Below, in pieces: positions 42,568 to 51,102 of a DNA stretch of 64,000 nt. Positions within the stretch are counted from its first letter, which is position 1. Each line of letters opens with the position of its first letter. The stretch comes from an uncultured Christensenella sp. (GTDB lineage Bacteria; Bacillota_A; Clostridia; Christensenellales; Borkfalkiaceae), in NCBI GenBank assembly GCA_910579295.1, contig CAJTTC010000002.1:62001-126000 (forward strand), written 5' to 3'. The position numbers were made by a program, and so were the translations under genes. The notes below the pieces were generated by a model, which ran no database searches, was not told the DNA's origin, and saw nothing but the letters and a program-made list of their open reading frames with translations.

Positions 42568-44067
42568 TCAATCTCTCCCGCTGTCCTTAATAAGCTTTTT
42601 AAGCTCGGCTACGGCGCGGCGGTTGGGCATGTCCAAAAGACGGAAGCGCCAATTGCCTACCGAGGTAGACGGAACGTTCATCCTTGCCGCGTTATCGAGC
42701 CCCAATATATCCTGTATGGGAAGCACGGTAAGGTACGATTTGGAATAAGCCGCGCTTATACAAATAGCGCGCGCCGCGTCCTCCCTGTCGACAATCGGCT
42801 CGTAAATTCCCTGCCCCTTGATTGCCTTGCGAAGCTGCTTTTTAAAGTCCTTGAACTGCACGTCGTCCATTTTCTTTAAAAAGCCGAGAGTCGTGTCGTT
42901 GTCGTGCGTGCCCGTATAAGTGACGGAGTTTTCGACTATATTCTGCGGAAGATAGGGGTTTTTCTCCGTGCCGTCGAACGCGAACATAAGAGTATTCATT
43001 CCCGGGAAGCCGCAGCCGTCGCGCAGAGCGATAACCCCGTCGTCCATAATACCCAGATCCTCGGCTATTATTTCGATATCGCCTAGCCTGCGCTTAATCT
43101 CGTCGAAAAATTCTTTTGCGGGTCCGTTCTCCCATTCGCCCGTGACGGCGTTGTGCGCGCCCGCGGGAATTGCATAGTATCTGTCCAAGCCGCGGAAATG
43201 GTCAATGCGGATAACGTCGTACATCTCCTTAGCCTTGGCAATGCGTCCTATCCACCAGTCGTAGTTTTCCGCGCGAATTGCGTCCCAATTGTAGAGCGGA
43301 TTGCCCCACAGCTGCCCGTACTTGGAGAAATAGTCGGGGGGAACGCCCGCCACCTTTACGGGCTTTAAGTCCTCGTCGAGCTGAAACAGCTCCGACCGAG
43401 CCCAGATATCCGACGAATCGTACGCGACGTACAGTGGAATATCGCCGATAATCTTTATGCCGTTCTTGTTTGCATATTCTTTGAGCCTGCTCCACTGCTT
43501 TTTGAACTGATACTGCAAGAACAGCCAGAAGCAGTATTCCGAGCGGTAGACGGCGTTTCTGAACTCGTAAACCGCCAAGTGCTCCTTGTATTTGTATGCA
43601 TCGGGGAAGTGATTGAACGTGCCGCCGTAACGCGATTTAAGCGACATAAACAGAGCGTAGTCCTCAAACTCACCGCTCTCTATAAACTCCACGAAATCGT
43701 TGTTTCGTATGTTAAAACGGGCATATGCGCGCCTCAACAGTGCGTAACGCTTTTCGTAGAGCTCCGCATAAGCAATATCGCCGTTTGGCATTTTCGCGCT
43801 TTCGAGCTCGTCATCGTCCAAGAGCCCCTGTTTCTTCAAATCCTCTATGTCGATAAAATAGGGGTTGCCCGAAGTACAGCATACGGACTGAAAGGGCGAA
43901 TCGCCGTACCCCGTCTGTTGCAAAGGCAAAATCTGCCAATATTTGACGTTGCTCTTATTTAAAAGGTCGATAAATTCATAAGCTTCCTTGCCCAGCGAAC
44001 CTATTCCGTATTCGTTTGGCAGTGAAGATATGTGGCACAGAACGCCTAAACCTCTTTCTTTTTCCAT
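42568..44067 (-). CDS. malQ: 4-alpha-glucanotransferase (amylomaltase, GH77)
   Basis: Transfers alpha-1,4-glucan segments between maltodextrins, in glycogen or maltose metabolism. The 499-residue length is normal for the family. Opening segment GVLCHISSLPNEYGIGSLG, then YWQILPLQQTGYGDSPFQS, catalytic region IRIDHFRGLDRYYAIPAG (nucleophile Asp), IIAEDLGIMDD (acid/base Glu) and TGTHDNDTTLGF. No transport or phosphorylase genes adjoin. It is followed upstream on the same strand by dapL. Confidence 0.96.
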   Translation of the reverse strand: MEKERGLGVLCHISSLPNEYGIGSLGKEAYEFIDLLNKSNVKYWQILPLQQTGYGDSPFQSVCCTSGNPYFIDIEDLKKQGLLDDDELESAKMPNGDIAYAELYEKRYALLRRAYARFNIRNNDFVEFIESGEFEDYALFMSLKSRYGGTFNHFPDAYKYKEHLAVYEFRNAVYRSEYCFWLFLQYQFKKQWSRLKEYANKNGIKIIGDIPLYVAYDSSDIWARSELFQLDEDLKPVKVAGVPPDYFSKYGQLWGNPLYNWDAIRAENYDWWIGRIAKAKEMYDVIRIDHFRGLDRYYAIPAGAHNAVTGEWENGPAKEFFDEIKRRLGDIEIIAEDLGIMDDGVIALRDGCGFPGMNTLMFAFDGTEKNPYLPQNIVENSVTYTGTHDNDTTLGFLKKMDDVQFKDFKKQLRKAIKGQGIYEPIVDREDAARAICISAAYSKSYLTVLPIQDILGLDNAARMNVPSTSVGNWRFRLLDMPNRRAVAELKKLIKDSGRD

Positions 44068-44102
44068 AGCTGATATCCCCCGATTTAAGTGACGGTTACG
44101 AA

Positions 44103-45284
44103 TTACTTTATAACCGCTTTAATTCTGTCTACGGCTTCCCTTGTCGTATCCTCGCTTCCGAACGCCGTAAGGCGGAAGAAGCCCTCGCCGTTTTTACCGA
44201 AGCCCGCGCCGGGAGTGCCCACAACCTGAGCGTTGTTTAAAAGGAAATCGAAAAACTCCCAGCTTCCCATTCCGTTGGGACATTTAAGCCAGATGTAAGG
44301 GGAATTTTTACCGCCCGTATACCATATTCCCAAATCGTCCATACACTGCGCGATTAGGGAAGCGTTGCGCTGATAAACGGCTAAATTCTGCTTTATCTGC
44401 GCCATACCCCGAGGCGTATATACCGCCGCCGCGCCCCTCTGTATTATGTACGGCGCGGCGTTGAACTTGGTCGCCTGCCTTCTGAACCAAAGCTTGTTTG
44501 CCGAATACCCGTCGCACGCAAGAGAATGGGGAATTACCGTATAGCCGCAGCGCGTGCCCGTGAAGCCTGCTAATTTAGAGAGCGAGCAAAACTCTATCGC
44601 GCACGCCTTTGCTCCCTCGACCTGATAAATAGAGCGGGCAAGTCCGTCCTCGGTTATAAAGCTCTCGTAAGCGGCGTCGTATAAAATTACGGCTTTCTTT
44701 TCGAGCGCGTACTTTACCCATTCTCCGAGCTGAGCCACGGTGTACGCCGCGCCCGTGGGATTGTTGGGCGAACAGATATATATTACGTCGGCGTTGACCT
44801 TGTAGTCGGGCATAGGCAAAAAGCCGTTTGCCTCGGTTGCGTCGGCGTATACTATTTTGCGCCCCGCCATTATATTGGTGTCCACGTATACGGGATATAC
44901 GGGGTCGGGAACAAGCACAGTGTTGTCCTTAGCGAATATATCGAGGATATTGCCGAGGTCGCTCTTCGCGCCGTCCGAAACAAAAATTTCATCCGCGCCT
45001 ACGCTTACGCCCATATCGGCATAGTAACCCTTAATGCCCTCACGCAAAAAGGCGTAGCCCTCGTAAGGACCGTAGCCCTTGAAGCTCTCCTTTACCGCCA
45101 TTTCGTCGACGGCGGCGTGAAGCGCCTCTATAACGGCGGGGGCAAGGGGTAAGGTTACGTCGCCTATTCCCAGCTTTAAAACCTTTTTATCGGGGTGAGC
45201 CGCCGTGTACTTAGACGCTCTGTCCGCGACCTCCGCAAACAGATAATTTTCGGCTATGTTCTTAAAATTGGAATTAAAATTCAT
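44103..45284 (-). CDS. dapL: LL-diaminopimelate aminotransferase
   Basis: PLP enzyme that converts tetrahydrodipicolinate directly to LL-diaminopimelate (lysine and peptidoglycan precursor). At 393 residues, with LGIGDVTLPLAPAVIEAL, GYGPYEGYAFLREGI, VSDGAKSDLGNI, CSPNNPTGAAY and the PLP-lysine motif SLSKLAGFTGTRCGY, it fits the DapL branch rather than a generic aspartate aminotransferase. dapF, the next enzyme of the pathway, lies two genes upstream, beyond pyrG, on the same strand. No strong ribosome binding site is visible (CCGGATTGAT before ATG). Confidence 0.92.
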   Translation of the reverse strand: MNFNSNFKNIAENYLFAEVADRASKYTAAHPDKKVLKLGIGDVTLPLAPAVIEALHAAVDEMAVKESFKGYGPYEGYAFLREGIKGYYADMGVSVGADEIFVSDGAKSDLGNILDIFAKDNTVLVPDPVYPVYVDTNIMAGRKIVYADATEANGFLPMPDYKVNADVIYICSPNNPTGAAYTVAQLGEWVKYALEKKAVILYDAAYESFITEDGLARSIYQVEGAKACAIEFCSLSKLAGFTGTRCGYTVIPHSLACDGYSANKLWFRRQATKFNAAPYIIQRGAAAVYTPRGMAQIKQNLAVYQRNASLIAQCMDDLGIWYTGGKNSPYIWLKCPNGMGSWEFFDFLLNNAQVVGTPGAGFGKNGEGFFRLTAFGSEDTTREAVDRIKAVIK

Positions 45285-45366
45285 ATCAATCCGGAATGCG
45301 CAATATCCGCTTCCGCGTCTCCTTTACATTTTTATCTTTTATTATAATATTTGCCTTTTATTATAT

Positions 45367-46968
45367 TTATTTCGATTGCGAATATTTAACCGCGTGCTTT
45401 ATAAACTCGCGGAAAATGGGGTGAGCCGCCTGCGGACGCGACTTGAACTCGGGGTGGAACTGCACGCCTATGTAGAAATCGAGCGAGGGTATTTCAACCG
45501 CCTCGACAAGCTTGCCGTCGGGCGAAGTGCCCGCAATTTTCATACCCGCCGCCTCTATCTTGTCGCGGTAGTCGTTGTTAAATTCGTATCTGTGACGGTG
45601 GCGCTCGGAAATCTCGTCCGCGCCGTAAGCCGTGTGCATAATGTCGCCGATAACCTTGCAGGGGTATGCGCCCAAACGCATAGTACCGCCCATTTTAACG
45701 CCGTGCTGGTCGGGCATCAGGTCGATTACGGGGTGCTTGCTTTCGGGATTGAATTCGGAGGAATGCGCGTCCTTATATCCGAGGACGTTGCGCGCATACT
45801 CAATGACCGCCGTCTGCATTCCCAGGCATATGCCGAAATAGGGCACGTTATGCTTGCGCGAATACTCGGCGCATACGAGCATACCCTCTACGCCGCGCGT
45901 ACCGAAGCCGCCGGGCACGATTATGCCGTCCACGTCGCCGAGCTCCGTATCGGCTTTTTCGCTTGTCAGCGTTTCGGTATCGACCCACTTTATATCTACC
46001 CTTGCATAGTTTTCGTAACCTGCGTGAGCCAACGCCTCGGCAACCGAAAGATACGCGTCGTGAAGCTGAACGTACTTGCCGCACAGCGCGATTTTAACCG
46101 TCTTATCGCGCCCGTCTACGCGTTGAAGCATCTTGTTCCACTCCGTCATATCTATAACGCGGGGGTCGAGCTTCAAGCGCTTGCACACGATTTCGGAAAA
46201 ATTGCTCTTTTCGAGCATTATGGGGCACTCATAGAGCACGGGCATAGTCAGATTTTCTATGCAACACTCGGGCTCAACGTTGCAGAACATAGCAATTTTA
46301 TCGCGCACGTCCTTGGGCATAGGCGCGTCCACGCGGGGAATTATAATATCGGGATTTATACCCATACCCTGCAATTCCTTGACGGAGTGCTGAGTGGGCT
46401 TTGACTTGAACTCCTCCGAGCCCGAAATATACGGCACGAGCGTGACGTGAATAAAGCAACAGTTGTCGCGCCCGACCTCTCTTGCAACCTGTCTTATAGC
46501 CTCGATAAACGGCTGACTTTCGATATCGCCGATAGTGCCGCCTATCTCGGTTATCACGACGTCCGCGCCCGTAGTTGCGCCCACGTTGTAGATAAAGGTC
46601 TTAATCTCGTTTGTGATATGAGGAATAATCTGAACGGTCTGTCCGAGGTACTCGCCGTTGCGCTCCTTGTTAAGAACGTTCCAATACACCTTTCCCGTGG
46701 TCAGGTTGGAGTACTTGTTCAGATTTTCGTCGATAAATCTCTCGTAATGCCCCAGATCGAGGTCGGTTTCCGCGCCGTCGTCGGTTACGAACACCTCGCC
46801 GTGCTGATAGGGGCTCATAGTGCCGGGGTCTATATTTATATAGGGGTCGAGCTTTTGCGAAGCTACCTTATACCCTCTGCACTTTAACAGTCTGCCCAAT
46901 GAAGCCGCAGTTATGCCCTTGCCTAAACCCGAAACGACGCCGCCCGTTACAAAAATGTATTTTGTCAT
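45367..46968 (-). CDS. pyrG: CTP synthase
   Basis: Makes CTP from UTP, ATP and glutamine. I chose the ATG at 46968, preceded by AGGTG, because the universal start MTKYIFVTGGVVSGLGKGI begins there; the longer frame upstream runs through the promoter. The 533-residue enzyme has the synthase domain (P-loop GGVVSGLGKG, DPYINIDPGTMSPYQHGEV) and a C-terminal class I glutamine amidotransferase with Cys in YFGICLGMQ and the His-Pro-Glu motif VQFHPEF. The leader of about 40 nt has no obvious G-run pausing signal such as Bacillus subtilis uses for pyrG. Confidence 0.97.
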   Translation of the reverse strand: MTKYIFVTGGVVSGLGKGITAASLGRLLKCRGYKVASQKLDPYINIDPGTMSPYQHGEVFVTDDGAETDLDLGHYERFIDENLNKYSNLTTGKVYWNVLNKERNGEYLGQTVQIIPHITNEIKTFIYNVGATTGADVVITEIGGTIGDIESQPFIEAIRQVAREVGRDNCCFIHVTLVPYISGSEEFKSKPTQHSVKELQGMGINPDIIIPRVDAPMPKDVRDKIAMFCNVEPECCIENLTMPVLYECPIMLEKSNFSEIVCKRLKLDPRVIDMTEWNKMLQRVDGRDKTVKIALCGKYVQLHDAYLSVAEALAHAGYENYARVDIKWVDTETLTSEKADTELGDVDGIIVPGGFGTRGVEGMLVCAEYSRKHNVPYFGICLGMQTAVIEYARNVLGYKDAHSSEFNPESKHPVIDLMPDQHGVKMGGTMRLGAYPCKVIGDIMHTAYGADEISERHRHRYEFNNDYRDKIEAAGMKIAGTSPDGKLVEAVEIPSLDFYIGVQFHPEFKSRPQAAHPIFREFIKHAVKYSQSK

Positions 46969-47014
46969 ATCTACACCTGCCGATAATTTTTTCTTAACTT
47001 GTACAATATAAATT

Positions 47015-47043
47015 ATTGTAACACAAAAGCGGCGCAATTGCAA
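47015..47043 (-). promoter_or_regulatory. Promoter of pyrG, overlapping the dapF terminator
   Basis: On the minus strand TTGCAA (47043-47038), 17 nt, TACAAT (47020-47015). The -35 box is in the loop of the dapF terminator hairpin, and the spacer includes its 3' arm. The expected start is near 47008. Confidence 0.72.
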
Positions 47044-47056
47044 GATTTCGCCGCTT
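47025..47056 (-). terminator. Terminator of dapF
   Basis: On the minus strand AAGCGGCG (47056-47049) pairs with CGCCGCTT (47034-47027) around a 14-nt loop, followed by TTGTGTT. Confidence 0.65.
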
Positions 47057-47089
47057 GAATTTTTACAAAATATTAAAATGTGCTCCGCC

Positions 47090-47932
47090 TTATATTTCCA
47101 CTTCGCCCGTAAAGGCAAGCGTAGCCGTGCCCTCCATAAAAACCGTTTCGTCGGTGTAGGTTATAATTAAATCCCCGCCGCGCAGATGTACGGTTATCGG
47201 AGCGTTTTTATCCGCGTATCCGTTGAGCACGGAAGCAACCGCAACGGCGCACGCGCCCGTGCCGCAAGCCCACGTTTCTCCGCTTCCCCTCTCCCAAACG
47301 CGCATCGTCAGCTCGTTGCGCCCGTCCACGCGCACGAACTCCGTGTTTATCCTTTCGGGAAAGAGCGCGTTGTTTTCGAACAGTACTCCCACCTTCTCCA
47401 AGTCGATTTTATAGGGGTCGTCGACGTACGTCACGCAGTGCGGATTGCCCATAGAAACAAGAGTGACAAAATACTCCTTTCCGCCGACTTCGACAGGGTA
47501 ATTGACGACGCGTTCACCCCCGATTGAGGCGGGAATATCCCTCGGCGAAAGCGCCGCCGCCCCCATATCGACCTTAGCCGCCTCGACCTTGCCGTTTCCG
47601 TTCTTTTTAAAATACAGTTTTTTTATTCCCGAGAGCGTTTCGACCGTACATATGTCCCCGCGAACGTATCCCAGATCGTGCGCGAGCTTGCCCACGCACC
47701 TTATTCCGTTGCCGCACATTTTGCCCTGCGAGCCGTCGGCGTTGTACATTGCCATACGGCAGTCGGCGACGTCGGAGGGACACAGCAAAATAACGCCGTC
47801 GCCGCCTATCGAGAAGTGTCTGTCGGAAAGACGGACGGCAAGTTTTTCAACGTCGGCAAGCTCCTCCTTCATACAGTCGAAGTATATGTAGTCGTTGCCT
47901 ATTCCGTGCATCTTGTAAAATTTTCTCGTCAT
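47090..47932 (-). CDS. dapF: Diaminopimelate epimerase
   Basis: Converts LL- to meso-diaminopimelate. Both catalytic cysteines are visible: GKMCGNGIRCVG and WACGTGACAVA. Start segment MTRKFYKMHGIGNDYIYFD fits the family; CGGAGGGG lies just before the ATG at 47932, so I use it rather than the ATG at 47953, which lies upstream of that ribosome binding site. The 280-residue length is normal. Together with dapL it marks the aminotransferase pathway to lysine. Confidence 0.96.
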   Translation of the reverse strand: MTRKFYKMHGIGNDYIYFDCMKEELADVEKLAVRLSDRHFSIGGDGVILLCPSDVADCRMAMYNADGSQGKMCGNGIRCVGKLAHDLGYVRGDICTVETLSGIKKLYFKKNGNGKVEAAKVDMGAAALSPRDIPASIGGERVVNYPVEVGGKEYFVTLVSMGNPHCVTYVDDPYKIDLEKVGVLFENNALFPERINTEFVRVDGRNELTMRVWERGSGETWACGTGACAVAVASVLNGYADKNAPITVHLRGGDLIITYTDETVFMEGTATLAFTGEVEI

Positions 47933-48029
47933 AGCAATCCCCTCCGTTTTCAAGTTTTAATCTTTGATTAACTTTAATTTTACCACGGCGGCGGGGATTT
48001 GGCAACAAAAAAGCTCATCAAAAAAATTG

Positions 48030-48058
48030 TTGACAAATACGAAAAAGCATTGCACAAT
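48030..48058 (+). promoter_or_regulatory. Promoter of the ECF sigma operon
   Basis: TTGACA (48030-48035), 17 nt, CACAAT (48053-48058), expected start near 48065. A sigma-A-like site with a weak -10 box. Confidence 0.6.
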
Positions 48059-48088
48059 AAAAAAAAGACTTAAAAGGAATTTTTACCC

Positions 48089-48640
48089 ATGACGGACGGC
48101 GCTAAGGCACAACTGAATAACCTGCTCCGCGCCGTCGCGAACGGTGACGCCGACGCCCTTGACGGCATTTACAGTATCGCCGCCAAGCGAATGAATATAG
48201 CCGCTCAGACTATCGTATGCGACAGAGCCGCCGCCGAGGACGTTGTTTCGGACAGCTTTATAAAGATTGTGCGGTTTGCAAGCCGTTACGGTCGGCAGGA
48301 CGACCCCATGGCGTGGATTTTGAAGATTGTGCGCAACACCGCTCTCGACTATCTGAGAAAGCGAAAGCGCCGCGCGGAAGTCAGCTGCGAATGCCTGTAC
48401 AATCTTGCCGACGAGAACGGCTCGCCCGAAAAAATAGAGCGCGCACTGCTTCTCGAACAGGCGTTGAGCAGACTTGACGGCGAGGAGCGCAGAGTAATTT
48501 ATATGCGCTATTACCTCGATATGACGGTCAGGGAGATAAGCGAAGCCACGCGTCTGTCCCGTTCTTCCGCGGAAAGACTGATACAGCGGGCGGAACAAAA
48601 ATTAAAAACTTTTCTCAAAAGCGGGAAAAACGGCGGTTGA
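48089..48640 (+). CDS. RNA polymerase ECF sigma factor
   Basis: Extracytoplasmic-function sigma-70 family factor, 183 residues. Region 2 is seen in DRAAAEDVVSDSFIKIVR and AWILKIVRNTALDYLRKRKR; region 4 in LDGEERRVIYMRYYLDMTV with the HTH REISEATRLSRSSAERLIQR. AAGGA lies before the ATG. The next gene, 22 bases on, encodes a membrane protein likely to be its anti-sigma factor. Targets unknown; the vWA lipoprotein gene downstream may be one. Confidence 0.93.
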   Translation: MTDGAKAQLNNLLRAVANGDADALDGIYSIAAKRMNIAAQTIVCDRAAAEDVVSDSFIKIVRFASRYGRQDDPMAWILKIVRNTALDYLRKRKRRAEVSCECLYNLADENGSPEKIERALLLEQALSRLDGEERRVIYMRYYLDMTVREISEATRLSRSSAERLIQRAEQKLKTFLKSGKNGG

Positions 48641-48662
48641 AAAACGTTAGGATAGTGACAAG

Positions 48663-49391
48663 ATGAAAAAAGACTTCGATTTGGAACGCGGGTTCGACGA
48701 ATACTTCGAGGCGGGCAAAGCCCCCGACGTAAGCGTTTGCGACGGCGCGAAAAATTTAATAAGCAAACCCCGTAGACGGGTCAACGCTTCGCTGCGCCGC
48801 GCATTGGTTGCGGCGGCTTGTGCTGCGGGCGTATTCCTTTCGGGCACGGGTCTGTATTTCTTCCCCACAGCGGTAAGCAATATCGCCGACACTATAAGCG
48901 GCAACCATCAGGCGGGCGCTCCCTTCCCTCCGTATCCCGATTCTACGCAGATAGAATATTACGGCGCGGACGGACTGACGGAGAGCGCGCTGGAACTGTA
49001 CTCCGACGACGCCCCGCGCGGGCTCGATTTCGTCAGAAGGCTTGACGGAGCGGCTAATTTCTCCGTAAATTCAATTAACGGCTATTCCTCGGACGGCAAT
49101 CTCGCGTTCGTCAAAACCGAGCTCTCCGCCGTCGTCAACGCCAAAAGGCACGACACGGTAGTCTATACCGAATACACGCAGAGAAATTCCGCATGCGAGC
49201 TATTCGGGGAATACTACGACGGACAGCCGTCACACTATGCGGGCTATGCGTTCCTCTGTTTCGACACGGAGGAAAACGGCGAACCCGTCAAAAAGCTTTA
49301 TTTGGAGCGCGACGGAGTTAAATACTATCTATCGGTTGCGAGCTCGGACGAATACGCATACAGGGTTTGGCTCGATTTGATAACTAAATAA
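48663..49391 (+). CDS. Putative membrane anti-sigma factor
   Basis: 242 residues with a cytoplasmic N-terminus of about 45 residues (basic PRRRVNASLRR before the membrane), one TM segment (about 46-68) and a C-terminal extracytoplasmic domain of about 170 residues, rich in Tyr and acidic residues. This N-in/C-out layout immediately after an ECF sigma gene is typical of anti-sigma factors, but the N-terminal part shows no zinc motif (HxxxCxxC) of the ZAS type. The identity is inferred from context and topology; no named family is recognised. Confidence 0.65.
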   Translation: MKKDFDLERGFDEYFEAGKAPDVSVCDGAKNLISKPRRRVNASLRRALVAAACAAGVFLSGTGLYFFPTAVSNIADTISGNHQAGAPFPPYPDSTQIEYYGADGLTESALELYSDDAPRGLDFVRRLDGAANFSVNSINGYSSDGNLAFVKTELSAVVNAKRHDTVVYTEYTQRNSACELFGEYYDGQPSHYAGYAFLCFDTEENGEPVKKLYLERDGVKYYLSVASSDEYAYRVWLDLITK

Positions 49392-49495
49392 AAATTTTTT
49401 CGGATAATTTTGGGACAAAGCGCACGTTGCCGTCGTTTAAGTTGTGAAAATCAAAAAAACAGCGGCGTACCTGCCCGCCGCACAGGGAGAAAACA

Positions 49496-51010
49496 ATGAG
49501 AAAGAAAATATTAACTTTGGCAACGGCTGTAACGGCGGCGGCGATATCTGCGGCGGCGTGCTTCGGCTTTACGGGGTGCGCGGCTAAGCAAGGAGGCAAT
49601 TGGGTCGGCAATTATTACCCCGACTATTATTTTCCAACCTCGCCCGACGGAGAGGAGAACGGCGGCGACAACTATCAGTACGGCTCGATAACCGAAAGCC
49701 CGTTCGTAGACGTTGCGCAGGGGAGCTCCTCCTACTTTTCGCTCGACAGGAACACGGCGGGCTATTCCTACGTTCGCCGTCAGATAGAGAACGACTATAA
49801 AATCGCGGCGGATTCGGTACGCGTCGAGGAGCTGATTAACTATTTCGACTACTCCTATCCCGAGCCCGAAACCGAAGCCGTATCGCTGACGGCTTACCTG
49901 TCCGCTTGCCCGTGGAACGAGAGCAATATGCTTGTCACCCTCGGCGTAAAGACGCAGACCGTGAGGCTGGACGCGGAGAACGGAAACTACGTATTCCTTG
50001 TGGACGTGTCGGGGTCTATGTCGGGCGACGACAGGCTGGGGCTTGCAAAGTACGGCTTTAACACGTTTGTGGATAACCTCGGCGAAGGCGACGTCGTGTC
50101 AATTGTAAAGTATGCGAGCGGTATGGAAGTCGTTATGGACGGCAAGGAATGCGCAGACGAAAACAAGGACGGCATCAAGGCGACTATGAACGGGTTGCGC
50201 GCGGGCGGAGCAACCAACGGCGCGGGCGGACTTGAACTTGCCTATCAAACGGCGCAAAAGCACTTTATTACGGGCGGCAACAACCGCGTTGTAATCATAT
50301 CGGACGGCGACTTTAACGTTGGCAGGGACAGCACGGACGAAATGAAAGAAATGATTGAGGAAAAGGCAAAGAGCGGCATATATCTTTCGGTTATCGGCGT
50401 CGGAATGGGCAACACGCGCGACGATATGCTTGAAACGCTTGCCACCTGCGGCAACGGCAACTACGCATATTTAGACAACAAGACGGAAGCAAATAAGGTA
50501 TTCGGGCACGACCTGAACGGCACTTTAAAGACGGTTGCAAAGGACGCAAAGGCGGGCGTGACGTTCACCGACAACGTAGTTAAATACAGGCTTGTCGGCT
50601 ATGACACAAAGCATCTTTCCGAAGACGATTTTAACGACAGCCGCACCGACGCGGGCGAGCTCGGAAGCGGACTGTGCTCCACCGCCGTTTACGAAATAAT
50701 GCTGAAAGAGGGCGCGGAGGGCGAAATAGCCACCGCGGAAATTAAATACAAAGACGTGCGCGGCACACAGAAAGACGCGAGCGTGAGCACGGTTATTACC
50801 ACCGGAACCGCCGACGGCAACGACGCTCGGTTTGCCGCCTGCGTAGCAGAATTCGGGCTTGTTTTACGCAACTCCGAATATAAGGCGCAAGCTTCGTTGG
50901 ACAGGGTTTACGCAAGGCTCGAAGAGTTTTCCGACTATATCGCCGCCGACGTTTACAAAACCGAATTTGTCAGCCTCGTACAAAAAGCCATACGCAGCGA
51001 AAAGTACTGA
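49496..51010 (+). CDS. vWA-domain lipoprotein (YfbK-like)
   Basis: 504 residues. Lipoprotein signal with lipobox GFTGC (Cys28). A region of about 80-150 with RRQIENDYKIAADSVRVEEL is the N-terminal extension of YfbK-type proteins; the vWA domain starts at NYVFLVDVSGSMS with an intact MIDAS DxSxS (Asp170), followed by LRAGGATNGAGGL and VIISDGDFNVG. The C-terminal about 120 residues form the usual YfbK-type tail. Surface-exposed, probably binds a protein ligand through a metal ion. It follows the sigma/anti-sigma pair by about 100 bases on the same strand, possibly as part of the regulon. Confidence 0.9.
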   Translation: MRKKILTLATAVTAAAISAAACFGFTGCAAKQGGNWVGNYYPDYYFPTSPDGEENGGDNYQYGSITESPFVDVAQGSSSYFSLDRNTAGYSYVRRQIENDYKIAADSVRVEELINYFDYSYPEPETEAVSLTAYLSACPWNESNMLVTLGVKTQTVRLDAENGNYVFLVDVSGSMSGDDRLGLAKYGFNTFVDNLGEGDVVSIVKYASGMEVVMDGKECADENKDGIKATMNGLRAGGATNGAGGLELAYQTAQKHFITGGNNRVVIISDGDFNVGRDSTDEMKEMIEEKAKSGIYLSVIGVGMGNTRDDMLETLATCGNGNYAYLDNKTEANKVFGHDLNGTLKTVAKDAKAGVTFTDNVVKYRLVGYDTKHLSEDDFNDSRTDAGELGSGLCSTAVYEIMLKEGAEGEIATAEIKYKDVRGTQKDASVSTVITTGTADGNDARFAACVAEFGLVLRNSEYKAQASLDRVYARLEEFSDYIAADVYKTEFVSLVQKAIRSEKY

Positions 51011-51056
51011 TTTAGCGCAAAAACAGCGCTTACGTCTGACAATAACATTAAATAGC

Positions 51057-51088
51057 AAACGGCGCGTTGAAATCAACGCGCCGTTTAT
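51057..51088. terminator. Bidirectional terminator between the vWA gene and purA
   Basis: AAACGGCGCGTTGA and TCAACGCGCCGTTT are exact inverted repeats separated by AA, with a T-rich right flank. It lies between two convergent genes. Confidence 0.85.
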
Positions 51089-51102
51089 AGTTAAATTATT
51101 CT

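Noticed and set aside
45256..46404. 382-residue plus-strand frame
   Set aside because: Antisense to pyrG; a consequence of the codon bias of the GC-rich third positions.
46969..47118. N-terminal extension of CTP synthase
   Set aside because: The extension would translate through the pyrG promoter and leader; MTKYIFVTGG is the universal start.
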